Assembly: GCA_910588615.1 (NCBI GenBank) | Contig: CAJUOI010000002.1 | Location: forward strand, 1 to 64,000 | Direction: 5' to 3' | From: an uncultured Christensenellaceae bacterium | GTDB lineage: Bacteria; Bacillota; Clostridia; Christensenellales; Borkfalkiaceae | Length of the DNA stretch: 64,000 nt | Shown here: one piece after another, positions 50,075 through 58,788 of the stretch | How positions within the stretch are numbered: the stretch's first letter is position 1 | Layout of the letters: each line of letters starts with the position of its first letter | Position numbers and translations under genes: made by a program | The notes under the pieces: model-generated | What the model was told of the DNA's origin: nothing | Databases searched by the model: none | The model's input: only the letters and a program-made list of their open reading frames with translations

Positions 50075-50194
50075 GAAAAAAGCCGTTCGAACGAGAACGG
50101 CTGAACTTTTTTGTTTAACGTTTTTTGTTTTATTATATACCGAATCGAAAATAACGACAAGAAAATCTTTGTTGAAATTTTTTTCTTTTCGCGC

Positions 50195-50223
50195 TTGCAT
50201 TCTCAATGCGATTATGCTATAAT
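50195..50223 (+). promoter_or_regulatory. comEC promoter
   Basis: TTGCAT (50195-50200), 17 bp, TATAAT (50218-50223), a 40-nt leader and AAAAGGAC before the ATG at 50268. Confidence 0.75.
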
Positions 50224-50267
50224 CAAACAAAATCACAGAAACTAACACTCAAGAAAAAAGGACGAAA

Positions 50268-52295
50268 ATGCACACGGATGAAAACCGCAAGCCGACGCAG
50301 CTAACGGACGTTGCATCCAATCGGGAAGGGGCGGTTCGGCTGCAAAAACCCAATTTACCGCGTATCAATCTGCGCTTCTTTCTCTATCCTGCACTCGGAC
50401 TGATCTTCGGTATCTTCCTATATTGCAGAATTCGCTTCGGCGGAATCAGGGCAACTGATTTCGTCTTTTTTATTTTGCTGTTCGCGCTGTCCGTCCGCCC
50501 CGTTTCGTGGAAACGCTACCTTGCGATTTTTCTCTCCTTTCTGCTGCTGGCAGGCGCGGGCGCGGGGCTCATGCACCTATACGCCGAGCGTTACCGTTCG
50601 GGCATGGATACGGGCGAGTACGAAATTACGGGCACGGTCGTCTCGTTTACGGTAGACGAAGAAGAGACGTACGTCGTTCTGAATCACCTCTCTTTCGACG
50701 GAAAACGCACAGACGGAAAGATGCAGGCGACGCTTGCTTCCGAGAACGTGCGCACGGGCGACGTCGTAACTCTTTCCGCCTTCGTTTCCCACCTGTCGCT
50801 ACCCGAAAATTCCTACGGAACAAATCTGTTCGTAAAAAATATACGCTACTCTGCGGACGTCGTCCATTTCGACGTAACGGGACGCTCGTCCAACCTCTTG
50901 CTGCGTCTGAACGGAAAATGTTACGGCGTTCTTCACAACAATTTGGGCGACGACGAAGCGGACGTCGCATACGCGCTTTTAACGGGCAATTCGGGCGGGA
51001 TGGACGACGGACTTGCAACGGCGGTAAGACAGGGCGGAATCGCGCATATTTTCGCCGTGTCGGGGCTGCATATCGGTATTCTGTACGGCGCGGTCGCTTT
51101 GGCGTTAAAACGGTTCCGACGCGCCCGCGTGATTCCCGCTTCCGCGCTTGCTTTCGTCTATTCGGCGTTCTGCGCCTTTTCGGTATCCTCCGTGCGCGCC
51201 GCGATCATGTGCACCGTGCTTGGGCTGACGCAGTCGATCGGCAGAAAATACGACTTCCTCGAATCCATCTCCTTTGCGGTCATCGTTACCCTTTTGATTC
51301 GCCCCGCCGAATGGCTCTCTGCGGGCTTTCGGCTCTCCTTTGGCGCGTGCATCGGTTTAGCTCTGTTTTCGGGTACGTTTAAGCGCGGACTGAAAAGAAT
51401 AAAATGCCCCGCCTTCCTCGCAGAGTACCTTGCTGCAAATCTGTCGGTCCAGATTTTTACCTTTCCCGTTCTTTACGAAACATTCGGCTACTACTCGGTC
51501 TGGGGAATGCTGCTCAACGCGATTTTGATTCCCGCTCTGCCCGCGCTCTTTCTCGGGCTGTTCGCCTGCACCGTCTTATCGCTTATCATTCCGTCAGCCT
51601 CGTCATTTTTCTGCACCGTACCGAACGGCATGATTTCCGCCCTTCTCTATCTCTTTTCCGTCGCGGATTTCTCCTTCGTGCTGACGGGTTTTTCGCTCGG
51701 CGCGGGCGCAGCCGTCTGGATTACGGGAGCCGCCATTCTCTCCGAACGCGTCCGCCTCGGACGTGCAGCCCGCATCGCCGCAGCGTCGCTGCTTGCCGTA
51801 TTGTTTGCCGCCTGTCTCGTCGTGCGGAACGCCGTCTGGAACGGCTGCAAAATCGTTGCTGCCGAAAACGGAATGATTCTCGTGCGCACGAAAAACGAAT
51901 GCGTGCTTATTCTCGCAAATTCCACGAATCTTTCCTCTTGCGAACGTTTTCTGGCGCAGCACTACGGCGGCACGCTGAGCGCCGTTGTCGCTTTCCCCGA
52001 TAACGGATTTCAGGCGGTAAATACGGCGCTCTTTCTCGACGCAGAGGAAATCCGCTTGATGAAGGAAACGGATTTGGGCTTACAGGAAACAAACGTCGTC
52101 TACGGCGAAACGTTTGCTTACGGTGAGCTTTTATTCCGCTACGAAAGCGAACGCAAACTGACGCTGACCTGCGAGGACTGTGTGATTGAAATCGACTTTG
52201 ACGAAACGCAAGCCCTGTTCGGGGACTTATTTTTTAACGGCAATGCGGGTTCGTATTACCTTCACGGCGGAAAAATCGTTCGGCTTACGGAATAA
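50268..52295 (+). CDS. comEC: ComEC/Rec2-type DNA uptake channel with a degenerate C-terminal domain
   Basis: ComEC is the membrane channel for single-stranded DNA uptake. The 675 aa product has an N-terminal membrane pair, a DUF4131-like outer OB-fold region (YEITGTVVSF, VVTLSAF) and the competence domain with AVSGLHIGILYG (about residue 265) and further membrane helices. Full ComEC ends in a metallo-beta-lactamase domain. Here the last about 150 residues (WNGCKIVAAENGMILVRTKN onward) lack any H-x-H-x-D-H motif, so the nuclease-like domain is lost or replaced. No other competence genes are nearby. Confidence 0.88.
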   Translation: MHTDENRKPTQLTDVASNREGAVRLQKPNLPRINLRFFLYPALGLIFGIFLYCRIRFGGIRATDFVFFILLFALSVRPVSWKRYLAIFLSFLLLAGAGAGLMHLYAERYRSGMDTGEYEITGTVVSFTVDEEETYVVLNHLSFDGKRTDGKMQATLASENVRTGDVVTLSAFVSHLSLPENSYGTNLFVKNIRYSADVVHFDVTGRSSNLLLRLNGKCYGVLHNNLGDDEADVAYALLTGNSGGMDDGLATAVRQGGIAHIFAVSGLHIGILYGAVALALKRFRRARVIPASALAFVYSAFCAFSVSSVRAAIMCTVLGLTQSIGRKYDFLESISFAVIVTLLIRPAEWLSAGFRLSFGACIGLALFSGTFKRGLKRIKCPAFLAEYLAANLSVQIFTFPVLYETFGYYSVWGMLLNAILIPALPALFLGLFACTVLSLIIPSASSFFCTVPNGMISALLYLFSVADFSFVLTGFSLGAGAAVWITGAAILSERVRLGRAARIAAASLLAVLFAACLVVRNAVWNGCKIVAAENGMILVRTKNECVLILANSTNLSSCERFLAQHYGGTLSAVVAFPDNGFQAVNTALFLDAEEIRLMKETDLGLQETNVVYGETFAYGELLFRYESERKLTLTCEDCVIEIDFDETQALFGDLFFNGNAGSYYLHGGKIVRLTE

Positions 52296-52332
52296 ACTTT
52301 TTTATTTCGGTTACAACGCGCCGTACTTTTAC

Positions 52333-52361
52333 TTGACATTCCGCCTTGCATTTGATAAAAT
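52333..52361 (+). promoter_or_regulatory. Promoter ahead of the tRNA-Leu pair
   Basis: TTGACA (52333-52338), 17 bp, TAAAAT (52356-52361). It lies 37 nt before the decayed tRNA copy and about 123 nt before the intact tRNA. Confidence 0.7.
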
Positions 52362-52397
52362 AATCGAAAATAACGCAGGATGTTCGGAGCATACAAT

Positions 52398-52456
52398 GCC
52401 CGAACGGTGAAATAGGCAGACGCAAGGATTAAATCCCTCGGGCAGAATAATAGCCC
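52398..52456 (+). pseudogene. Truncated tRNA-Leu copy
   Basis: The bases repeat the 5' two-thirds of the downstream tRNA-Leu with changes: GCCCGAACGGTGAAATAGGC, AGACGCAAGGATTAAATCCC, then CTCGGGCAG. The anticodon stem is shortened and the T-arm and CCA end are missing. It sits right after the promoter. It looks like a partial duplication or the residue of a recombination event at the tRNA. Confidence 0.75.
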
Positions 52457-52484
52457 AAAAGACTGAAAACTTAACAAAAACCAT

Positions 52485-52571
52485 GCCCGAGTGGTGGAAT
52501 AGGCAGACGCAAGGGATTTAAAATCCCTCGGTAGAAATACCGTGCCGGTTCAAGTCCGGCCTCGGGCACCA
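52485..52571 (+). tRNA. tRNA-Leu (UAA)
   Basis: A complete class II tRNA. The acceptor arms GCCCGAG and CTCGGGC pair, followed by A and an encoded CCA. The D-arm contains the GGTGGAATAGGCAGACGC-type sequence of leucine tRNAs. The anticodon stem-loop GGGAT-TTAAAAT-CCC gives anticodon UAA. A variable arm (CTCGGTAGAAATACCGT) and T-loop GTTCAAGTC are present. The 3' end marks the start of the AT-rich island. Confidence 0.95.
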
Positions 52572-52643
52572 AGACAGACAGAGTTTGAACCTCAAATACG
52601 TATTTGTAAACGGGGTTGCGGGCTTTGTCGCAAAAAGGTAAAA

Positions 52644-52681
52644 GTAAAACGGCAATGAGTTTAAGCTCGTTGCCGTTTTAC
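52644..52681 (+). terminator. Hairpin downstream of tRNA-Leu
   Basis: GTAAAACGGCAA and TTGCCGTTTTAC with GAG/CTC pairing around a short loop make a strong stem; the 3' arm is U-rich (GTTTTAC). Probable end of the tRNA transcript. Confidence 0.65.
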
Positions 52682-52778
52682 TATCTCCCACCCAAGAGAG
52701 CCCACCCTAATGGTCGTAAATTAAGATAAATACATTTCGTCATAGATTTACAAGTTTCTACGTTTTTTACGCCAAAAG

Positions 52779-52909
52779 TGTTACAGTGTTACATAGTGGC
52801 GTAGGTAATACTATACGCCACTGCGGGCGGCTGTCGCCGCCCGCATATTGACGCAATTTACGTTACACGTTACGGGGTGAACTGGTAATACTAACAGTTC
52901 ACCCCGTAA
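52779..52909. repeat. Three hairpins, two sharing the loop GGTAATACTA
   Basis: Hairpin A: AGTGGCGTA (52795-52803), loop GGTAATACTA, TACGCCACT (52814-52822). Hairpin B: TGCGGGCGGC and GCCGCCCGCA (52822-52845). Hairpin C: TTACGGGGTGAACTG (52870-52884), loop, CAGTTCACCCCGTAA (52895-52909), containing the same 10-mer at 52884-52893. Both A and C are preceded by GTTACA-x-GTTAC-like text. The stems differ completely in sequence but pair perfectly, i.e. structure and loop are conserved. Hairpin C ends 6 nt from the nuclease gene and may terminate it. The 52572-52914 stretch holds no gene. Confidence 0.75.
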
Positions 52910-52914
52910 TTTAA

Positions 52915-53577
52915 TTATAAAGTGGATTTGCCTAAAAACATATAGTATAAATGTTTACTATATTCTTGCCAATAAATATTGTATTCGTTAAGGAATGATA
53001 GTTCTGTAAAACCCGCAGCACACGTTTGACTTTTTAATTTATTATTTAAACAGAAATCTAAAACTTGATTTGCTGGTATTATTCGATTATGTCGCAACGA
53101 ATAATTGGAAAATAATGTTCCTTGCTTAAAACCTTTGAGATAATACAAATCATTTGTTAATAATACGGAATAATAAGCGATAACTTTCTTGCCGTTAATT
53201 TCTTTTACTTTTTCAATTCTTGACAAATCTGACAAAACCGAATAGCAACCGTAATCTTGTGCTCCGTGATTTTGTAATAAAAATAATTCACCATTATGTA
53301 TAATAGTTTCTTTGGGCGTTTTAGTTTTATATTTCAATTCAATTAAGATACAGTCATTACTATTTTGTAACACTATATCTATATAATTTCGTTTATTGTG
53401 TTTGTCGTTTGCGCTTTCCAAACTATAAAAATACTCCAACCGAACATCAGAATTATAGAGTTCTTTTAATAATAATGCAAATTCAAACTGCAAATCTCTT
53501 TCATTATGAAAAATAGGACGGCGTTGTGATAGCAGTTCAATAATCTTTTTAATATTAAAGTTTTTTAAATCTTCCAT
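52915..53577 (-). CDS. Putative PD-(D/E)xK nuclease, 220 aa
   Basis: No named family is recognised, but the restriction-endonuclease core is visible: an early glutamate in FHNERDLQFEFALLL, then NYIDIVLQNSNDCILIELKY, giving D ... E-x-K (catalytic D near 75, ELK near 88). The rest is helical with many aromatic residues. Codons are strongly AT-rich unlike the flanking chromosome. A ribosome binding site AGGAG precedes the ATG. It lies 29 nt after the GIY-YIG gene on the same strand, so the two nucleases form one short operon. Confidence 0.65.
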   Translation of the reverse strand: MEDLKNFNIKKIIELLSQRRPIFHNERDLQFEFALLLKELYNSDVRLEYFYSLESANDKHNKRNYIDIVLQNSNDCILIELKYKTKTPKETIIHNGELFLLQNHGAQDYGCYSVLSDLSRIEKVKEINGKKVIAYYSVLLTNDLYYLKGFKQGTLFSNYSLRHNRIIPANQVLDFCLNNKLKSQTCAAGFTELSFLNEYNIYWQEYSKHLYYMFLGKSTL

Positions 53578-53606
53578 AATTTAGCTCCTGTTTGAAATTG
53601 AATATT

Positions 53607-54451
53607 TTAATTACTGTTCATTCCGAATTTTCTTGTCAATAAGACTTCTTTCCAGTAAGTTTCGCGTCCGATAACATAATCGTTGCCCAAGTTCATATTA
53701 CATACTTCTAAAATCGAATACTTAAAATTATTTTTATAATCAGTGCCGTTATTTTGCAATATTTCTTTCAGCTCAATATTTCCTCCGTGTCCGTTTTTCG
53801 CATATTCAGACCAGCGTTGCCATATACAATCTTCGCCGTATGCGCTACCTACATATTGCTTGCCAGTAAGCGTATCCACAATTAAGTAAATGCCTTTTAC
53901 GTTAGATAACGCAGATTTCCACGTTGCAATATTGTTTCCTATAATATGCTTTAATGTCTGATAAGAAATATTTACATTATCAAAGCCATTAAAATCGTTT
54001 ATGGTAACTCGTTTATCTAAAATCGAGGAAATACAAATATCCACAGGCTTAATACCGTTTGTGGGTTGCAATTCCAAATTAGGGTATGAGGCACGATACT
54101 CTTTTTTATAGTAAAAAAAATTCTACCGATTAAATCCTTTTGATTATCGGTAAGAGTTAATTCGTAATGCCAACCGCTCCAACCGTCATTATGCGATATG
54201 GGTTGCGGATTTTGATTATTAACTTTATAAACACCACCAAAAAGCCAAATATCTTTATCATAATATATCAGTGATATAACATACTCACGACTAAAATTTT
54301 TGTTTGTCTGGTCTGCTTGCCATTCGTCAAATTCATTTATTAAAAATTTATTATACGGCTCTTTTTTATTTGTCGCACCAGTTGCAAAATGAATTTTATA
54401 CTTTGAATAATCTGCATTTCCAATATTGAGAATGTCAACTAATTTAATCAT
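53607..54451 (-). pseudogene. GIY-YIG nuclease, broken by a frameshift in a T-run
   Basis: Two frames join into one about 280 aa GIY-YIG protein. The first part (54451 to about 54113) starts MIKLVDILNIGNADYSKYKI and runs to KDLIGRIFF. There, at eight T residues on the coding strand (54113-54120), the frame breaks. The second part continues as YYKKEYRASYPNLELQPTNG and then carries the nuclease: GIYLIVDTLTGKQYVGSAYG, WQRWSEYAKNGHGG, and the glutamate in RETYWKEVLLTRKFG. One extra T would restore a full gene. Promoter TTGATT, 17 bp, TATAAT and AGGAG at the 5' end look intact. It could be a true mutation, phase variation at the homopolymer, or a sequence error. Confidence 0.75.
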
Positions 54452-54661
54452 TTGATACTCCTATCTGAATTTTAATAATTATAGCATTTTAATGTTTAAA
54501 AATCAAATATATATTAACCCGTTTACATTATCCGACAATATTCATATTATTGAGAGTCGTTTACATTTACAGCTTGATAGCAATATTGACAAGCCTTTGC
54601 CCGAACAGTGCTACACTGCCCCTTTGCCGAAAGGCTAAAAAATTTTGGAGGTATAAGAAAA

Positions 54662-54754
54662 ATGCAAAAAGTAGTTTACTCGATAACAAAGGTAAACAAA
54701 GACGAGAAGTTGAAAGGTGTAGGTTATCTGGTTGAAGGTAACTTGCCTCCATAA
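54662..54754 (+). CDS. 30-codon frame, possible truncated gene start
   Basis: A short plus-strand frame with GGAGG 14 nt upstream and a TTGACA-like box at about 54577, reading MQKVVYSITKVNKDEKLKGV then GYLVEGNLPP and TAA. It looks like the beginning of a longer gene cut off by rearrangement. It may still be expressed as a peptide, but this cannot be decided. Confidence 0.35.
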   Translation: MQKVVYSITKVNKDEKLKGVGYLVEGNLPP

Positions 54755-54755
54755 C

Positions 54756-55177
54756 GCGTAAATCCATGAACGAATGTTGATACCGGTCATCCTTATCCGT
54801 AATGCGCCAATACACCTCGCCTTCGCAGGAATTGTTATCCTCAAACTCAAATTCGTAATGATCGTCTTTCGGGTATCCGTCCTCGAACTCAATATTGCCG
54901 ACCCGGCTCATTTCGGGATCGCGTTCGTTGCGGATGAGTTCTTTGAATTTGTCGTAAGCACCGTCGTATTTGCCGTAAACATAGAGACCCGCATTTCCGA
55001 CGTCTGGCACCAGCAGAACGGGAAAAATTCACAGAATTTCTCCCGTTCTGTTATGTTGGGGAAGTAATCGGGAAATAGTGATTGTTCGATTTCAGACCCG
55101 AACAGGTGTTTTTGTGCGTTATTTACAATTCCCGGTCTATACGGAAAAAATAGACTGTGCGCCCTCATTGATTTCAA
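54756..55177 (-). pseudogene. Decayed gene with acidic protein fragments
   Basis: On the minus strand a frame ending around FGSEIEQSLFPDYFPN, ITEREKFCEFFP stops matching. The text continues in another frame as PVLLVPDVGNAGLYVYGKYD, GAYDKFKELIRNERDPEMSR and YEFEFEDNNSCEGEVYWRIT. The two parts read naturally as one protein after a frameshift near 55020. The 3' part ends against the 30-codon plus-strand frame. I do not recognise the family. Together with the neighbouring fragment it indicates decay by rearrangement. Confidence 0.5.
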
Positions 55178-55282
55178 AATATTGCGGCTTCCCGAAAGGT
55201 TTCAACGAGAAATATAAGTACAGCTTATATATGATATTAGCAATTCTAATAGTTTATATACAATATTATAAGATACGAATGA

Positions 55283-55312
55283 TTGACACCGTTTTAAAAA
55301 ATATGGTAAAAT
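55283..55312 (+). promoter_or_regulatory. Promoter of the two-lipoprotein operon
   Basis: TTGACA (55283-55288), 18 bp, TAAAAT (55307-55312), followed by GAGG before the ATG at 55374. It marks the right edge of the AT-rich region. Confidence 0.7.
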
Positions 55313-55373
55313 TTACTCATAATCACACATACTAATCGGGTATGGAAATTTTTGCTTGGATAAGAGGTATCCT

Positions 55374-58300
55374 ATGAAAAAGCGTATTTGGGTAGCGGTA
55401 GCGGCAATCACACTTTTACTTGGACTGTCTGCGGCATTTGCCGCGTGCAACGTCAGTTCGGCTGCAAAAGCGGATTACAGCGTTACCGTTCTCTCCCCCG
55501 CCGAAACTCCCCTCTCGGGAGTTACGGTAAACTGGAATTCCTCCTCGAAAAAGGAGGGAAGCGCAACGACGGACGCGGAAGGAAGAGCGACGGCTTCGCT
55601 CCCGCTCGGCTCCTATACGGTTTCGCTTGAAAACTTCGGCGAAGGATATACCTATACCTCCGCTTCGGTAAGCTCGAACATGCGCAACGTTATGCTGACG
55701 CTCTCCGTAGAGAAGGTAACCTATACCGTAACCGTTACGGACAAGGCGGGCGCGCCCGCCAAGGGCGTTACCGCGACCTGGGCGAACGGCTCGGCAATCG
55801 CGGGCACCGCGACGACGAACGAAAACGGGGTCGCTTCGCGCGAGTTCGACTACGGCAATTATTCCGTAACCATTTCCAACCTGCCCGACGGCAACGTCTA
55901 CACGGACGGTGCGAGGAGCGTTACGGGGAAATCCCCCGCGGCGGTTTTTGCCCTGCGCGACGGAGTAAGCGTGCGCTATACCGTTACGGTGCGCAGCGAA
56001 GGCGGACTTCTCTTTAAACAGCACCCCGTAACCGTACGGGACGCTAACCGCTTGGACGTTGCAAGCGGCGTTACGGACGACAACGGCGTGTTTTCTTTCT
56101 CCGCAGTGGCAGGCGGTTATACGGCGATCACTGGGGATTTGCCGCGCGGGTACGCACAGCGTCCCGCAAGCTTTACCGCCGAAAAACGCGAAGCGGATCT
56201 GATTCTGGCTTCCGAAATTCTGCCCGTAAGCGATTCCGCGAACGCAAGCTACGTAATCGGCGATATCTTCCACGACTACACGTTCACGACGCCCTACACC
56301 GTAAACGGCAAGCCCTGGCAGAGCAGCGTTTCGGAAATTCTGAAAACGAAGCAGGCGCTCATCATTAACAACTGGGGTACGAATTGCAGCTGGTGCGTGC
56401 GGGAAATGCCCGCCATGCAATCGGCGTACGAGAAGTACGGCGATTCGGTCGAAATCGTAGCCGTAAGCAATTATCCGTCCCCCCCCGATTCCGACTCCGT
56501 CGTGTCCAACTTCCATGCGAACAACCCCTACACCTTCCCTATGATGCGGGATACCAACGGTTTTGCATCGAAGTTCGGCATCAGCGGTTGGCCGACGACG
56601 GTGGTGATCGACCGTTACGGCGCGATAGCGCGCATCGAATCGGGCGCCGTTACGAGCGACGAGGCTTGGGACCGTTTGATTCTGAAATATATCGGCGACG
56701 ACTACGTTCAGACCTTCGTCCCCGGCGACAAAGTCAGCGACTCGATCACCGAGGAAATCGCAAGACCGGACGTAACCGTACCCGCAGACCACTATGAAAA
56801 GCTGGGCGCGGCGTTCAACGACACCAACCTCTTCCCGCCGAACACAAGCGTTGTCTGGCGCGGCGAAACGGAATACGAAATGGCATGGCCCTTTCTGTAC
56901 GGAACGGTAGAGGGCGTTTCGGACAAAGATGCGGTGATCTACGCTTCCAACTCGGGCAGAGCAAACTCTATAGCGATTCTCTACGCCACGGTCAACGTCG
57001 CGGCGGGCAAGGTGTTTACCTTCGAATACTACGCCGATACGGAAGAAAATTGCGACCTGCTTTTATTGCTGTGGGACGGAAAAATCGTCAAGACGATTTC
57101 GGGGAAAACCGACGGCTGGGTTACCTGTTATCTGTACGCCGATCTTACGGACGGAGAACACAGCCTCTCGATTGCGTACCGAAAGGACAGCAGCGCGAAC
57201 GTCGGCAAGGACAACGTATATCTCCGCCGCGTCGGCTTTGCGAACATCGAAGATATTCAGGGCTCTGCCGACATGCTGCGTGCCGCCGCATACGGTACCC
57301 CGACGGAAAACGCATCGACTTTCCCCTATTATGCCGAAACTGCCATCGGCAGCGACGGTTACTACCACGTAAATACGAGCAAACTGCAAAACGCCACGCT
57401 TGCGGGCAACGACAGCAGCCCTCTGCTGCTTGCCAACCTGATGAACGCGACGAATTGGTCGTCCTATTCCATCAGTCAGTGGGCGATCGCCACCGACCAA
57501 GCAACGGGCGAATACCTTATCGACTGCACCATGACCGTAGACGGCAAACCGTACAACTACCGCGCGGATCTGCTCAAATATCTCCGCGCCGCCACCTCTT
57601 CGGACGTAGACGGCTGTATCCCCGTCAATCAGAAGCTGCACGATATCCTCGTCGACTTTTTAAAGAAAGCAAGCGGAAATAACTCACACGCGAACGAATG
57701 GCTGGAAATTTGCTACTTCTACTCTCACTACGGCGAGGGCGATCCCGTCGGAAACCCCATTATCGGCTTGATGGAAGAAACGGCGATCCCCGTGAAAGAA
57801 GGCACGAATACGGCGGACTTGACGCGGAACACCTACCCCTTCCCCACGACGATCTATACGTTTACGCCCCAAACGAGCGCCGTATATAAATTTGCGTCGC
57901 TCATTCCGGAAGAGCTTTCCGCTTCGAAAGCCGCGCAGATCTGGCTGTACGACGACGAAACGAGCGCGGACAATCCGCTCGCTTACTGCGGCGACGCGCA
58001 CGTTACCCGCGACGGCAAGAACGAACACAACTTCGAGCTGTACCGTTATATGACGGCGGGACACAAATACTACCTTTCGCTCGCCTACCAGATGGCGGAA
58101 AGCGGGACGTACGACTTTACGATCACCAACGTCGGACAGTCGGCAACGGCAATGATTCCTTGCTCGGGCGACACCTACGATATGGTGATCGACGGAAACG
58201 GAAACTTCAACGGCGAAATCGTGCTCAGCAATCCGATCGAATACGAAAAGGACAAAGACGGTTACTACCGCGCGATCAATCCCGACAAAACGATGGGCGA

Positions 58301-58736
58301 CTATATCTACCTCGACTTGAAGTACGCCTGCACGACGGCGTTAGGCACCATTCCAATCGAACGGTTGGTGGACAAATTCGTTTCCGATCCCGTCGACCAT
58401 TCCGATCTCAGCTATAAATTCTTCGATTTCCGCTATCGAATCACCTATTTTACGAAGGGCAACGTAACCGATTATGCGCCCGTAACGGACTACACGAGTC
58501 TTGGCGAAAAATACAAGGATTACACCGACGTCGTAAAACGTTGGATCGCCTCCGCCCCGACGGAAGGCGAACATGCGGGAATGATCAAGGTCGATCAGGA
58601 GGTCGTAGATGTGCTCATGCTCTATATCGAAATGCGCGTGAACATGGTGCTCAACGGCGCAACGGACTCCTTGCTCGAAAACGAATGGCTGAGATTCTGC
58701 TGGTATACGAGAATTTACGACGCAAATAATGTGTAA
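55374..58736 (+). CDS. Large lipoprotein: three Ig-like modules, thioredoxin domain, two novel C-terminal modules
   Basis: A 1120 aa secreted lipoprotein. The signal MKKRIWVAVAAITLLLGLS ends at a lipobox cysteine (C25, FAAC). Three CNA-B/carboxypeptidase-regulatory-like beta modules follow (about 30-285), each with YTVTV and a TDAEGRATA-type turn. A TlpA/ResA-like thioredoxin domain (about 295-450) has the motif NCSWCVREMPAMQ and the cis-proline WPTTVVIDRYG. A carbohydrate-binding-like beta region lies at about 500-620. Two copies of an unnamed module end the chain (about 640-790 and 935-1115), each with DGYYxx and NEWLxxC. It is the first gene of a two-gene unit. A role in extracellular thiol redox or surface protein folding is inference. 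Confidence 0.8.
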   Translation: MKKRIWVAVAAITLLLGLSAAFAACNVSSAAKADYSVTVLSPAETPLSGVTVNWNSSSKKEGSATTDAEGRATASLPLGSYTVSLENFGEGYTYTSASVSSNMRNVMLTLSVEKVTYTVTVTDKAGAPAKGVTATWANGSAIAGTATTNENGVASREFDYGNYSVTISNLPDGNVYTDGARSVTGKSPAAVFALRDGVSVRYTVTVRSEGGLLFKQHPVTVRDANRLDVASGVTDDNGVFSFSAVAGGYTAITGDLPRGYAQRPASFTAEKREADLILASEILPVSDSANASYVIGDIFHDYTFTTPYTVNGKPWQSSVSEILKTKQALIINNWGTNCSWCVREMPAMQSAYEKYGDSVEIVAVSNYPSPPDSDSVVSNFHANNPYTFPMMRDTNGFASKFGISGWPTTVVIDRYGAIARIESGAVTSDEAWDRLILKYIGDDYVQTFVPGDKVSDSITEEIARPDVTVPADHYEKLGAAFNDTNLFPPNTSVVWRGETEYEMAWPFLYGTVEGVSDKDAVIYASNSGRANSIAILYATVNVAAGKVFTFEYYADTEENCDLLLLLWDGKIVKTISGKTDGWVTCYLYADLTDGEHSLSIAYRKDSSANVGKDNVYLRRVGFANIEDIQGSADMLRAAAYGTPTENASTFPYYAETAIGSDGYYHVNTSKLQNATLAGNDSSPLLLANLMNATNWSSYSISQWAIATDQATGEYLIDCTMTVDGKPYNYRADLLKYLRAATSSDVDGCIPVNQKLHDILVDFLKKASGNNSHANEWLEICYFYSHYGEGDPVGNPIIGLMEETAIPVKEGTNTADLTRNTYPFPTTIYTFTPQTSAVYKFASLIPEELSASKAAQIWLYDDETSADNPLAYCGDAHVTRDGKNEHNFELYRYMTAGHKYYLSLAYQMAESGTYDFTITNVGQSATAMIPCSGDTYDMVIDGNGNFNGEIVLSNPIEYEKDKDGYYRAINPDKTMGDYIYLDLKYACTTALGTIPIERLVDKFVSDPVDHSDLSYKFFDFRYRITYFTKGNVTDYAPVTDYTSLGEKYKDYTDVVKRWIASAPTEGEHAGMIKVDQEVVDVLMLYIEMRVNMVLNGATDSLLENEWLRFCWYTRIYDANNV

Positions 58737-58788
58737 TCGCTTACGGCAAAACGAATATTTATTTTGAAACTTTTTGGAGGTACTATAT

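Noticed and set aside
52870..52909. Integron attC site
   Set aside because: The dyad is perfect and lacks the R/L core boxes and the extrahelical bases expected of attC; no integrase gene is near.
52572..55373. Active integrative element at tRNA-Leu
   Set aside because: No integrase, relaxase or repeat of the tRNA 3' end could be found; only a footprint is claimed.
55416..56792. Minus-strand frame of 458 codons opposite the first lipoprotein
   Set aside because: Low-complexity Arg/Val-rich text, no start signals; the plus strand encodes a signal peptide, Ig-like modules and a thioredoxin domain.
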